A stretch of 64,000 nucleotides of DNA from Armatimonadota bacterium (GTDB taxonomy: Bacteria; Armatimonadota; Zipacnadia; Zipacnadales; JABUFB01): contig JABUFB010000010.1 of the NCBI GenBank assembly GCA_013314775.1, positions 310,001-374,000 of the forward strand. The letters are read 5' to 3'. The notes beneath the pieces are model-generated. The model was not told the DNA's origin. It did no database searches and saw nothing but the letters and a program-made list of their open reading frames with translations. A program made the position numbers and the translations under genes. Position 1 is the first letter of the stretch. Each line of letters opens with the position of its first letter. This document shows positions 1 through 9,580 of the stretch, one piece after another.

Positions 1-1
1 C

Positions 2-3000
2 GCACGTTACGCCTCGGCCCTGGCGGAGAGCGAAGAGAGATATCGCCGCATCGTCGAGACCGCCAACGAGGGCATTTGGGCGATGGACGGCGAGATGCGC
101 ACGACGTACGTGAACCGCCAGCTCACCGAATTTCTCGGCTACTCACCCGAGGAAATGCTGGGCCGACGAGTGGACGAGTTCATGTTCGAAGAGGACCTGG
201 AAGAACACGCGAAGGAGATATCGCGCCGAAGCCGTGGGGAATCCAGCCGCTACGAGCGAAGATTCCGACACCGCGACGGCAGCGTGCGCTGGCTGGCGGT
301 CTCTGCTACACCGATCATGGATGCGCTGGGTCGGTTCGCGGGCTCCTTTGCCATGTTCACCGATATCACCGAACGGCGCGCGATTGAGGAGAAATTGCGG
401 CAGCAGGCCCTTGTACTTGACCAGATACACGACTGCGTAACCGTCACCGATCTGGACGGCGTGATTACATACGTCAATGACGCTGAAATCTCCACTCTGG
501 GGTACTCCCGCGAGGAGCTCATCGGCAGAAGCGTGCGCCAGTATGGCGACGACGCGGCCAGGGGAGCAACCCAGGAGGAGATCATCGAGAGAACGCTCCG
601 GGACGGGGAATGGCGTGGCGAAGTCGTCAACTACACCGCGGATGGCAGAGCCGTCATCCTGGACTGCCGAACGCGACTGGTGCATGACCTCTCCGGGAAG
701 CCGATCGCCATGTGCGGCATCGCGACGGACATCACCGAACAGAAACGCGCGGAGGAGGCATTGCGGCAGAGCCAGGAGCGCCTCCAGAGCATTCTGCGAG
801 TAGCGCCGGTGGGGATCGGAGTCGTCCACAACCGGGTGTTCACCGAAGTGAACCCGCGGGTCTGCCAAATGACCGGCTATTCCCGCGAGGAGCTGATCGG
901 CCAGAATGCGCGCCTATTGTACCCGACCCAGGAAGAGTTCGAGTTCGTGGGTACAGATAAGTACCGCCAAATCGTGGAAGACGGCCTCGGGACTGTCGAG
1001 ACGCGCTGGATCACGAAGGATGGTCGCATCATCGACGTCCTGATTGCCTCGACACCCACAGATCCGGATGACGAAAGCCTCGGGGTGACATTCACTGCAC
1101 TGGATATTACCGAACGCAAGCAAGCCACCGAGGCCCTGCGGAAGAGCGAAAACCTCCTGCGTCGGGCGCTGGAAGTTGTGCCTGTCGGCCTGTGGATCGC
1201 CGACGCCGAAGGCAATCTCCTCAGCGGGAATGAAGCGGCGCGCAGAATCTGGGGTGCGCACCTGCTGCCGCGACGCGACGAATACGGGTTGTTCAAAGCA
1301 CGCAGGCTCCCCTCGGGCGAGGAAGTCGGGCCTGACGACTGGGCCATCGTACGCACCCTCAGCGAAGGCGTGACCGTGCTCGATGAGTTGCTCGAGATCG
1401 AGACATTCGATGGCCGGACGCGGATCGTCCATAACTCAACGGCGCCCGTCATGGACGATGATGGCAATATCGAGGCGGTAATCATCGTCAACCAGGACAT
1501 CACCGAGCGCGCAATCACCGAACGGGCCCTGCGAGCAAGCGAGGAACGTTACAGAATCATCACGCACACAAGCCCTCTGTCAATCATGCTGATCCGCAAG
1601 GGACGGCTCCTCTTTGCGAACCCCACCGCAGTGCGAATCTTCGGCCGCTCACAGGCTTACGAGCTTGTCGGTGCGCGTATCGGAGAACTGATCGGGCGCG
1701 AGCAGTTCAAGCGAATCGCTGACAGCCTGCAACGGCCACCCGGCGCTGAGCCTGACATGCCGATGGGGATGAGCATCACGCGCCCGGACGGAACTGTAGC
1801 CCATGTAGAAGTGGTCGCCTCACACATTCAGCTGGAAGACGGTCCTGCTATCCTGGCGATGGCCGTCGACGTCACCCAGCGCAAGCGCGCCGAGACCCAG
1901 GCCGAGCAGCTCAAGTCGGTCTTCGACCATGCCCAGTTCGGCGCAGTGATCAGCGACCTCAACGGCCGATTGACCTACATAAACCCGGCCATGGCCCATC
2001 AACATGGCTACGAGCCTGAAGAACTGCTTGGAGGCAATATCTCCGATCTTCACAGTGCTGAACAGATGGACGCTGTCGAGTCTCTCCTGCAGACGCTGCT
2101 CACGGAGGGGCGTTTCGCGCCAACTGAAGTGTGGCATCTGCACCGCGATGGTCACACCTTCCCGATGCTCATGACCGGCGTTGCCCTCTTCGACGAGGAA
2201 GGCCGCCCCACTGCACTTGCGGCCACGGCCGTGGACATAACCGACCGCAAGCGCGCCGAAGACTCCGCGCGTCTCGCAACAGTTGGACAGCTTGCGGCGG
2301 GGGTGGCTCATGAATTCAACAACCTCCTCGCAGGCCTGCTGCTGGCGTCCGAACGGGCGATGTTCAGCCGCGATATCGTCGACTATGAGCGTCTGGCGGA
2401 GATGACCCGCAGACAGGCGCTACGCGGCGCCGAGATCTGCAGGGGACTGTCAGCCTTCAGCCGACCGCCTGAGCTGACGCGCGAACCGATCCACCTCGAA
2501 ACACCTATCGATTGCGCCCTTTCGCTGGCGAGCCACCAACTGAGCATCGCCGGCGTTGAGGTGGTTCGGGACGCCGGCCCTGACACCCCGCGCATACTCG
2601 CCGACGCAGGCCAACTTGAGCAGGTCTTCGTGAACCTGTTCATCAACGCCGCCCATGCCATGCCCGACGGCGGCACACTCACAGTCACTACACGTCATCT
2701 CCCCGCCAAAGACGGCCCCGGGCAGGTAGTCGCCCGGGTCAGCGACACCGGAGTTGGCATGTCACCCGAGACCCTGCGACGCATCTTCGAACCCTTCTTC
2801 ACAACCAAGGGCCGCCTGGGAGAAAGCGACGTGCCCGGCACCGGCCTGGGCCTCACGGTATCCCACGGGATCGTGACGGCTCACGGGGGGACCATCGCTG
2901 TGCGCAGCGAACTTGGCAGGGGAACGACTTTCGAACTCACATTCCCGGTCTACGAGCCTGGCGAGCTCGAGACAAAGCGCTCGGACTCCACCCGGCCGAT

Positions 3001-3412
3001 GGATTGGGGCGACACGGCGGTCGGGCACATCCTTCTTGTCGAGGACGAACCTGATGTCCGCGACACTCTCGCCGCAGTACTGCGGCATTACGGCCATCGG
3101 GTCCGCACCGCCGGGGCTGCACCGGAGGCGATACGCGAACTCGACGAGAGACAGTTTGACATCGTCATCACAGACCTGCTCCTGCCCGGGGGTGGTGGTC
3201 GCGCGGTGCTTCAGCATTGTGCGCGACTGTCCAAGCCGATTCCTGTGTTAGTCGTAACCGGCCAAGACAGTGAGGACGCTGACCGGAAGGTGCTGCAGAT
3301 GGGCGCCCGTGGGCTCTTGCGCAAGCCCGTCACCGCCCAGCAGATGCTCGCCGAGATCCGCCGCGTGCTCGATGAGCAACGCGCCACTGCAACCCCCGAC
3401 AGCACAGCCTAG
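2..3412 (+). CDS. Multi-PAS hybrid sensor histidine kinase, 5' partial
   Basis: The reading frame is open from base 2, so the gene begins before the window; an internal ATG at 83 lies inside the first visible PAS domain and is not the true start. Six PAS/PAC modules follow one another, each closing with an ITERK-like PAC tail, over about residues 1-725 counted from base 83. Next comes a HisKA H-box (GVAHEFNN, phospho-acceptor His at about residue 743), then a HATPase_c domain with an N box (NAAHAMPDGG), a G1 box (DTGVGM) and a G2 box (GTGLGL). A C-terminal receiver domain has the acidic pair (VEDEPD), an acceptor Asp in VITDLLLP (about residue 1031) and the conserved Lys of LRKPV. No transmembrane segment is seen in the visible part. 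The family autophosphorylates on His and passes phosphate to its own receiver. The signal and output partner are unknown; no response-regulator gene is adjacent. Confidence 0.93.
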   Translation, partial: ARYASALAESEERYRRIVETANEGIWAMDGEMRTTYVNRQLTEFLGYSPEEMLGRRVDEFMFEEDLEEHAKEISRRSRGESSRYERRFRHRDGSVRWLAVSATPIMDALGRFAGSFAMFTDITERRAIEEKLRQQALVLDQIHDCVTVTDLDGVITYVNDAEISTLGYSREELIGRSVRQYGDDAARGATQEEIIERTLRDGEWRGEVVNYTADGRAVILDCRTRLVHDLSGKPIAMCGIATDITEQKRAEEALRQSQERLQSILRVAPVGIGVVHNRVFTEVNPRVCQMTGYSREELIGQNARLLYPTQEEFEFVGTDKYRQIVEDGLGTVETRWITKDGRIIDVLIASTPTDPDDESLGVTFTALDITERKQATEALRKSENLLRRALEVVPVGLWIADAEGNLLSGNEAARRIWGAHLLPRRDEYGLFKARRLPSGEEVGPDDWAIVRTLSEGVTVLDELLEIETFDGRTRIVHNSTAPVMDDDGNIEAVIIVNQDITERAITERALRASEERYRIITHTSPLSIMLIRKGRLLFANPTAVRIFGRSQAYELVGARIGELIGREQFKRIADSLQRPPGAEPDMPMGMSITRPDGTVAHVEVVASHIQLEDGPAILAMAVDVTQRKRAETQAEQLKSVFDHAQFGAVISDLNGRLTYINPAMAHQHGYEPEELLGGNISDLHSAEQMDAVESLLQTLLTEGRFAPTEVWHLHRDGHTFPMLMTGVALFDEEGRPTALAATAVDITDRKRAEDSARLATVGQLAAGVAHEFNNLLAGLLLASERAMFSRDIVDYERLAEMTRRQALRGAEICRGLSAFSRPPELTREPIHLETPIDCALSLASHQLSIAGVEVVRDAGPDTPRILADAGQLEQVFVNLFINAAHAMPDGGTLTVTTRHLPAKDGPGQVVARVSDTGVGMSPETLRRIFEPFFTTKGRLGESDVPGTGLGLTVSHGIVTAHGGTIAVRSELGRGTTFELTFPVYEPGELETKRSDSTRPMDWGDTAVGHILLVEDEPDVRDTLAAVLRHYGHRVRTAGAAPEAIRELDERQFDIVITDLLLPGGGGRAVLQHCARLSKPIPVLVVTGQDSEDADRKVLQMGARGLLRKPVTAQQMLAEIRRVLDEQRATATPDSTA

Positions 3413-3980
3413 AGGGCGCGGAATTGCGTGCGAGCATCGACGCGCATGTTGCAGGCGCCCGGGGGAACTGAAGTGGCTGCGCACCGGAGCGGCTCGCCGC
3501 ACTGGCACAATCGCCAGTGATGCCCGTGGAAGTCGCCTGCAATGGGACGGTGGGGGCCGCACTTCGCCTGCCCATTCGCGACTGAGTGCTCCGGCGGCCC
3601 TGCAGGGGATAGCGAGGTTCAGGCGGTGGCGGCAGAGGAATGGAGCCTCGCCCGCCTGCGCCGAAGAAGGCGTCGGTACTGGAATCCCTCAAGGCCTCTC
3701 GGTCTCCCCTATCCCCGACGGACAAGAGACTGTGGCCGTCATGGACGGCGCGGTGGTGCTCACGGAGCTGTGCGCGGAAGAGGGCTCCCCTCGCGGTGGT
3801 TGGGACGATACCGGATGAAACCTCGTGGCCGGCAGTCAGCGCGTATGGAGCCTCTGGCTCAACGCGCACCCCGATGTGAAACAGCAACGCAGCATACGCT
3901 CAGGGCCGTTGTACGAGTTGATTGAAAAGCCTCATACCCTCTACTTCCCGGTTCGCGCGAGGTGGGCGGGAGACTTTCGG
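3413..3980. other. Gene-free stretch between convergent genes
   Basis: About 570 bases lie between the stop of the histidine kinase and the stop of the minus-strand sialidase-like gene. Open frames exist on both strands, but they overlap each other, lack clear ribosome sites and encode arginine/proline-rich, low-complexity products typical of chance frames in GC-rich DNA. Apart from one small hairpin near its left end I see nothing interpretable. A decayed gene cannot be excluded. Confidence 0.5.
3500..3519. terminator. Small inverted repeat downstream of the histidine kinase
   Basis: CACTGG and CCAGTG form a 6-bp stem around an 8-base loop, about 90 bases after the kinase stop. There is no T-run, so the terminator role is only a guess. 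Confidence 0.3.
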
Positions 3981-5102
3981 TCAAAGCAGGCTTCCATACC
4001 GGCTGATCCGGTGGAATGTCATCCGGTTCGCGTCGTGGAAGTTGTGCGCGCCGTCGTACGCGCAGCGAACCATGTAGATGATGTCCTCCCCATCAAACTG
4101 CCAGTCCACGTACTGGAAGCCCGTCTTGCGGATGGACTCCTCCCACGGAATCGGGAGGTCATCTTCCAGCAACGTGGTCACATGCCGCCAGTTGCGCAGG
4201 TCCGCGGATGCGTTCAGGCACAGCACATTGCGCTGGGCGGGGTACTTCGGGTCCGTGTTGTTGTTACTAAGGGTGAGATACAGGCCGGTCACCGGGTCAC
4301 GGCGGATGGTGAACTTGGTCATGCCACCGGGAAAGTCGATGAAGCCGGTGGCGGGGTCGAAGTCGATGCGGCGTCCATCGTCGTGCACAGTCACGATGGC
4401 GGCCTTGTCCACTTCCGGGTCCGAGTGGAAACGCAGGATGTTCCAGATCTCGCCCCCAGGAGTCTCCACCACATTGCCCTCCAGCCAGCCCCGCACCGGA
4501 CCCTCGCGCCAGTCCTTGGGGATCCACGCGCGTTCGCACAGGAGCTTGTTGCTCATGATCCAGTTGCGGGCATCCAGCAGGTCGCAGTCTTCGGGGCAGG
4601 AGATGACACAGGAGAGGAATCCGTTGCCCCAGACGGCATCGCGGCAGTCTTCCACGGCGCGGTAGATGCGCCCACCGGTCTTGAGTATCGGGACCGGCGC
4701 GCAGTGGTAGTTGGGGTTGGTGCGGAAGGGCCCGCCGCGGAACAGCAGGCCGGTCTCGGCGCTCATGGGATGGGTCCAGCGCTCGCCGCCGGTGTCGCTG
4801 CGGCGAATCACCACCGACCCGTACTCCTGGCTGATCCCGAGAATGTAGATAGACCCTTCGTGCTCGAACAGGTTGCCCCAGAAGAGGCCCATGATGTGGT
4901 TGATCTCGGTCCAGGTTTCGCCATCGTCGCTGGAGCGGTAGACGCTGGTGAGCCCCCACTCGTTCTCGTGAGTGCGGGGCGAGCCGGGGCCGAAGTAGTC
5001 ATGGGTGGCGAGGATGTCGCCATTGTCGAGCCGGAGAATGCTGGGACTGCCGAGGTACGAACCGGTTGAGGCGTGCTGGAAGCGGATTTCGTTGAACTTC
5101 AT
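3981..5102 (-). CDS. Sialidase-like (BNR-repeat) protein, cytoplasmic
   Basis: The 373-residue product begins MKFNEIRF and is preceded by AAAAGGAACCCC, a good ribosome site; the longer upstream frame has no such signal. It shows the BNR/Asp-box pattern of sialidase-fold six-bladed propellers, for example SSDDGETWTEI near residue 55 and SDTGGERWTHPM near residue 100. Two Cys-rich stretches (SCVISCPEDC) lie mid-protein. No signal peptide is seen, so it should act in the cytoplasm. Related proteins are usually annotated as exo-alpha-sialidases, but the catalytic Arg triad cannot be assigned by eye, so the substrate is unknown. It lies 180 bases downstream of the heparinase-like gene on the same strand and may be read from the same transcript. 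A similar but secreted protein is encoded at 55104-56360. Confidence 0.8.
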   Translation of the reverse strand: MKFNEIRFQHASTGSYLGSPSILRLDNGDILATHDYFGPGSPRTHENEWGLTSVYRSSDDGETWTEINHIMGLFWGNLFEHEGSIYILGISQEYGSVVIRRSDTGGERWTHPMSAETGLLFRGGPFRTNPNYHCAPVPILKTGGRIYRAVEDCRDAVWGNGFLSCVISCPEDCDLLDARNWIMSNKLLCERAWIPKDWREGPVRGWLEGNVVETPGGEIWNILRFHSDPEVDKAAIVTVHDDGRRIDFDPATGFIDFPGGMTKFTIRRDPVTGLYLTLSNNNTDPKYPAQRNVLCLNASADLRNWRHVTTLLEDDLPIPWEESIRKTGFQYVDWQFDGEDIIYMVRCAYDGAHNFHDANRMTFHRISRYGSLL

Positions 5103-5120
5103 GGGGTTCCTTTTCGTGGG

Positions 5121-5183
5121 GGGCAGCAAGTCTCCCGTCAGGAGTCCAGGGGTTTCGGCCCCCTGGCTATAGGCGAGCTGCCC
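5121..5183 (-). promoter_or_regulatory. Nested hairpin in the gap before the sialidase-like gene
   Basis: An outer 7-bp stem (GGGCAGC at 5121-5127 with GCTGCCC at 5177-5183) encloses an inner 7-bp hairpin (CCAGGGG at 5146-5152, CCCCTGG at 5160-5166). It sits between the stop of the heparinase-like gene and the ribosome site of the sialidase-like gene. It may terminate or attenuate read-through, or stabilise the end of the upstream message. Confidence 0.45.
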
Positions 5184-5282
5184 CTCCGGGGCCTTGACGG
5201 CGACAACCAACACCAGTGGTACGCGAGAACAGACGACAGGCCGCCCGAGGCGGTCGGCCTACGCGAGTCCACGTCTTCTGAC

Positions 5283-8200
5283 TCACGGCAGCCGGAACGC
5301 CACCATCTCCCCGGCATCGGAGACAGCCACAACCTGCCCCTCGCCGCACAGCACGCGCATTGCGCGGCCGGGGACTTCGCCGTGCGCGGTGAGCCTGCCT
5401 TCGGCATTCAGCGCCACGATTCCTGCCGAACCCGCTGCGGCAACAATGTGCCTTCCATCCGCGCTCAGGGCGAGGTCTCCCGCGCCGTCCGGGAGCGCCG
5501 TGCGCCACTTCGTGGTGCCGTCGAGGTTGAGGGCGAACACGTTGGCGCTCTCGGCCGCCGCGAGGATCACCGGGGTCCCGTCAGCGGCTTTCGCCTTGCC
5601 GATGATCCGGGTCACGCGATCGCCCAAGTTCACGAGCCACAGTTGCGTCCCGTTGCCATCATAGCAGAGCAGGTCGCCGCCGTCGGTGCCCACGAGCACC
5701 TCGGGCAGTCCGTCGCCATCCACGTCCGCCGAAGAGACCGCGGTCATGTCCGGGCCCAGATTCCCGGCAGTGTATATGCGCTTGCCGTCATTGTCGATGA
5801 GGTTGATCCGGTAGTACTCATTGCCCGCCACGATTTCGGGCAGGCCGTCGCCGTCGAAGTCATCAGCGCAACTGACCGTGGCCGAATGGGCGTAGATGAT
5901 GTTCGACCACATGAGGGTGCCGTCGGCGCGGTAGGCCACGTACTGCCAGTTCTTGCAGCCGCAGACCATCTCGTCCTTGCCGTCGCCGTCCAGGTCAGCA
6001 GCGAGTATGGTCATGACATCCGGCGCGATTCCTCTGTACGGCGGCGGCGTCTGCTCCCAAAGCAGCTTGCCGTCGCTGGACAGCAGCGCAGCCCGGCTCC
6101 CGAGACCTCCGGCCATCACTTCGTCCTTCCCGTCGCCGTCCACGTCGCCGCAGGCCAGGGTGAGGAACCCGGCGCGCTGCTTCGATGCGAAGCTCCAGAT
6201 CGGCTCGCCGCTGGCGCGGAAGGCCTGGATCTCCCCCGCCTTGCTGCAGGCCAGCAGTTCATCGACGCCGTCCCCGTCGATGTCGCCGCTGGTGATGTCC
6301 GTGATCTCCGGTCTGGCGCCAGGCGCAGTTCCGCGGACCTCGATTTCGGCGATATAGACCGCGGAATCTTCACGCGCCGGAGTTGCCGTTAGCCGCAGAT
6401 AGCGGGCCTTCTGCCCGATGGGAACCGAGTAAATCGTGTTGACGTTGTTCCCCCAGCTTTCCGTGCCCGTCTCGGTGAAGGGTGTGGCGAGAGCGCGGAG
6501 GTCCTGCTGGAAGTTGTCGTCGCTCAGTTCCAGGGAGCGCGCCGCGATGTCCCAGCCCTCGTTCATGTGCCATTCGCGCAGGGAGACGGAAGAGATTTCG
6601 ACGACCTCGCCCATGTCCAGAGTGATCTTCGCTTCCTGCCCAGCCGGCCACATGGCCGAATAGATGGATGAGCTGTACATGCCGTCCACGAGGCGCTCCA
6701 CCGGGCTGTGACTCGCCCGGGGGGCCGGCTCCGAAGTGATGCTCGCAGGTCGCAGCATTTCCAGCGGTGCCTCGAAGCCCGCCTGTTTCCATGCCACCGT
6801 CAGTTTGGGGCAGGCGAGACCGTTGTCTGCCCCTGCAGTTTCCGGCGCGGGAAGCGCAGCGGCTTTGCGGATCAGGTCCGCCAGTTCGCTTCCTGCCGGG
6901 GCAGCTTCGAACCCCAGGCGGTGAGTGCCTTCCTCCAGCGTCAGGCGAAGCGTGCCGTCGGCAGTGACCTGGTGCGGCGTGCCGTCCAGATTAGCCACAG
7001 CATTCGGGGTCGCCCGCAGCGACACCTCGCAGGCGCCATCGGCCTGCAGGACCGCCAGGCCCTCCCCCGCGACCATTTCTACTGACACCGGGCCATCGGC
7101 GGTCAGGCTCATACCGGGCCCGGATACCCTCGTCGCGCCGAAAGCCGCCCAGCGGTCGGCTGCGATGACAAGCAGGTCGGCGTCGGTCTCGATCCCCAGT
7201 TCCGCGGCGGAGAGTCTGCCGACGACCACATCCGGGCCGCCGGGACCGTCAACGATGACTCCATCCGCGCCGGCTCTCCGCACCGAACGCTCCACCGGAT
7301 CGTCCTGCGGGAAAGAGTGCACCAGGTTCACAAAGCGGTACTCGCCGCCGGGTTCGAGTGTCAGCCCGACCTGTCGCGACAGCCGGCTCACCGGCATGCT
7401 CTCAACGGTCTTGAGGTTCTCCAGGCGTGCCGGGGCAGCATCTCCGGCGGCGATTACCAGCCGCATGGGCTTGTGATCAACGGTGAGCACCCCGTCGTGC
7501 AGTTGCGCATCTCCCCACGGCCGCCAGCAGGAGCGCAGTGTGAAATCCCCCGCTTCCTTTGCAGTCACCGTATCAAGCACCAGGAAGTATGCGCCCCTGC
7601 GCCAGAGGATCCTGCGCTGCCAGTCGGCGCCGGAGTAATCGTTGAGATATGTGCGCGTGCAGGCGTAATGGTCCAGATCGGCAACGAGCCCCAGCCCAGT
7701 GATTGCCGGGGTCTTGTCGGTCTGCCCGTTGCGCATGATAGCCACCGAACAGTGGTACTTGGGCGCGTTCTTGATATACTCGCCGTCCACCAGCAGCGGT
7801 GCGCCGCCGTCCGAGTACCGCACAATGGCGTTCGCGTCAAAGTGCATGTGGGTACCCCGGCCGAAACCATCCAGCAGCAGGTACTGGTCTTCCGGAGCCA
7901 GCCCGGCGCGAAAGGCCAGTTTATCGAAGCTGACTTCCCAGGGCAGATTGGGCTCAACCGGGTACTGAGGGCTGTGGTCGATGTAGTCGTAGCAGAGCTT
8001 CGGCAACCGGGAAAGACTGATCCCGACATGGCTCTCGGCCGGCCGGGGCTCGAAGCCTACATTATACGGCTGCCCCAGGGTGTAGGTGTGCCGGTCGCCC
8101 GCGAGTTCCGCGCCCCAGAGCAGCTCGGGATCCTTGTAGTACCACGCCGCGCGCTGGACAACCGGGCGAATACCCGAGGAGGACTTCTCGTCGGTGTGGT

Positions 8201-9551
8201 CGCCGAAAGCCGCCTGGTAGCCCCTGTTGTCCATGACCATCATCGCAACCCGCGCTGCTTCTCGCGCGTGGCCTTCGTCGAAGAAGGTGGTGTCGCCCTG
8301 GGCGAGGGAGTAGATCATCACATGCTCGATGGGCAGCCACTGGTATGCCGCGGCGTCCTCCAGGGGCTTGGGGCTGTGCTTCTGTCCGGCGAAGATGCCC
8401 TCGGCCACAGTCAGCCAGTCTTCCACTTGCGGGCGCTGATAGTGGGCCTTCAAATAGCGCCCCACGAAATAGATGCCCAGCGCCGGGAAGGTGTTGTGAT
8501 TATGGACGATGGTGGTATTCTCACGCCACTTGTCCACCGCTCCCGGGCGGTTGTAGCCCTGGTAGATAACGCACTCCAGGGCAAGGCGCACCAGTAGGTT
8601 CGTGAAGTCCAGGCGTTCCTGGTCGCTGAAGGCCCCACTCTCTTCCAGAAGGTCCCAGAGGATAGCCACCGGATGGGTCCAGGCGTCCCGGAAGTCCCCG
8701 TCATATCGGGCCATGCCCTCTTCATTGATGGTCTTGTCGGTCCGGTAGTACTCCAGCAGCGCGTGCATAAGGTCCCGGTAGATCTCCAGGGCGACCGGGT
8801 CTCCGGTGCGATGTGCCTTGTAACCCCAGCGGATCAGCACCGACACGCCGTTGCGTCCCTGGCCCGGGCTGAACATGCTCTTGCGGCCGGTGGCGATGGC
8901 GGAGGCCTTCTCCTGCGCGGAAGTGAGTTCACTTGCACCCTTCGGCTTCTCGTCCGACTCCAGTTCAAGCACCTGAAGCCTGCCGAGGGACAGGCCATTG
9001 CCCTGTGCCGCCTCCGTGACCAATTCCGCAAAGGCCTGAGCGGCCCGGGCAGTCCCCTCGGCCTTGCTCCCTCCCACCAGGATCGCGTTCTTCCCTCCGC
9101 CGAAGGGGTCGTGGATCGAGCGGATCACGTACCCGCTGGGCCCGGTGTACTGCTGGTCCAGGCAAACGAAGAAGTTGTGGTAGAGCCGGGCCACGATGCG
9201 GTTGTTGTCCAGATGGCCCACGAGTATCACATTCGCCGGCCCCTCATCCGGCCAGCGGCAGTTGGCCTCACTCACGAGCGGCAACTCCACCCCGGTGGCC
9301 TGCTTCACTGCATTCTGGATCGCCTGCGCTGCCTGCTTCCACGCCGCCTCATCCGCGTGACAGATGACCGCCTGCGCCTCACCGTCCCGCACCAGTTCGG
9401 TATCCAGGTCCAGCGGCATCAGCTCGTCGGCGCGGATTTCGAGTTCCGCCAGGAGGGCTTTCTCGGCTTCCAGCACTTCCTTCGGCGCAGCGCAGGCGAC
9501 GCCCGCAGCGAGCACCGCGAAAATCCAGATGGACACCGTAGGGATGGACAT
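5283..9551 (-). CDS. Secreted heparinase II/III-like lyase with F5/8C and FG-GAP propeller modules
   Basis: The product has 1422 residues. I place the start at 9551 (MSIPTVSIW), where GGAGG lies 9 bases upstream and a clean signal peptide ending near ACAAP follows. The first 650 residues resemble the alpha/alpha toroid plus beta-sandwich of heparinase II/III-type polysaccharide lyases, with the typical motif THMHFDANAIVRYSDGG. Around residues 980-1105 there is an F5/8 type C-like carbohydrate-binding module (LVDGMYSSSIYS, ITLDMGEVVEISSVSLREW). The last 320 residues carry repeated DxDGDGxxE segments (GDIDGDGVDE, GDVDGDGKDE, ADLDGDGKDE, DDFDGDGLPE, ADVDGDGLPE), which are calcium-binding FG-GAP/VCBS blades. 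It follows the lipoprotein gene at 9581-11332 by 29 bases, so the two are probably one operon. The lyase assignment is by fold; the polysaccharide is not known. Confidence 0.82.
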   Translation of the reverse strand: MSIPTVSIWIFAVLAAGVACAAPKEVLEAEKALLAELEIRADELMPLDLDTELVRDGEAQAVICHADEAAWKQAAQAIQNAVKQATGVELPLVSEANCRWPDEGPANVILVGHLDNNRIVARLYHNFFVCLDQQYTGPSGYVIRSIHDPFGGGKNAILVGGSKAEGTARAAQAFAELVTEAAQGNGLSLGRLQVLELESDEKPKGASELTSAQEKASAIATGRKSMFSPGQGRNGVSVLIRWGYKAHRTGDPVALEIYRDLMHALLEYYRTDKTINEEGMARYDGDFRDAWTHPVAILWDLLEESGAFSDQERLDFTNLLVRLALECVIYQGYNRPGAVDKWRENTTIVHNHNTFPALGIYFVGRYLKAHYQRPQVEDWLTVAEGIFAGQKHSPKPLEDAAAYQWLPIEHVMIYSLAQGDTTFFDEGHAREAARVAMMVMDNRGYQAAFGDHTDEKSSSGIRPVVQRAAWYYKDPELLWGAELAGDRHTYTLGQPYNVGFEPRPAESHVGISLSRLPKLCYDYIDHSPQYPVEPNLPWEVSFDKLAFRAGLAPEDQYLLLDGFGRGTHMHFDANAIVRYSDGGAPLLVDGEYIKNAPKYHCSVAIMRNGQTDKTPAITGLGLVADLDHYACTRTYLNDYSGADWQRRILWRRGAYFLVLDTVTAKEAGDFTLRSCWRPWGDAQLHDGVLTVDHKPMRLVIAAGDAAPARLENLKTVESMPVSRLSRQVGLTLEPGGEYRFVNLVHSFPQDDPVERSVRRAGADGVIVDGPGGPDVVVGRLSAAELGIETDADLLVIAADRWAAFGATRVSGPGMSLTADGPVSVEMVAGEGLAVLQADGACEVSLRATPNAVANLDGTPHQVTADGTLRLTLEEGTHRLGFEAAPAGSELADLIRKAAALPAPETAGADNGLACPKLTVAWKQAGFEAPLEMLRPASITSEPAPRASHSPVERLVDGMYSSSIYSAMWPAGQEAKITLDMGEVVEISSVSLREWHMNEGWDIAARSLELSDDNFQQDLRALATPFTETGTESWGNNVNTIYSVPIGQKARYLRLTATPAREDSAVYIAEIEVRGTAPGARPEITDITSGDIDGDGVDELLACSKAGEIQAFRASGEPIWSFASKQRAGFLTLACGDVDGDGKDEVMAGGLGSRAALLSSDGKLLWEQTPPPYRGIAPDVMTILAADLDGDGKDEMVCGCKNWQYVAYRADGTLMWSNIIYAHSATVSCADDFDGDGLPEIVAGNEYYRINLIDNDGKRIYTAGNLGPDMTAVSSADVDGDGLPEVLVGTDGGDLLCYDGNGTQLWLVNLGDRVTRIIGKAKAADGTPVILAAAESANVFALNLDGTTKWRTALPDGAGDLALSADGRHIVAAAGSAGIVALNAEGRLTAHGEVPGRAMRVLCGEGQVVAVSDAGEMVAFRLP

Positions 9552-9580
9552 CACTTGAGGCCTCCGTATGCGTTGCATCT

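Noticed and set aside
3270-3887. Overlapping small frames on both strands downstream of the kinase
   Set aside because: No ribosome sites, no domain pattern and mutual overlap; treated as non-coding.
3825-6392. Two long plus-strand frames (3825-5069 and 5073-6392)
   Set aside because: They are antisense to the sialidase-like gene and the 3' end of the lyase gene, and their products resemble no family.
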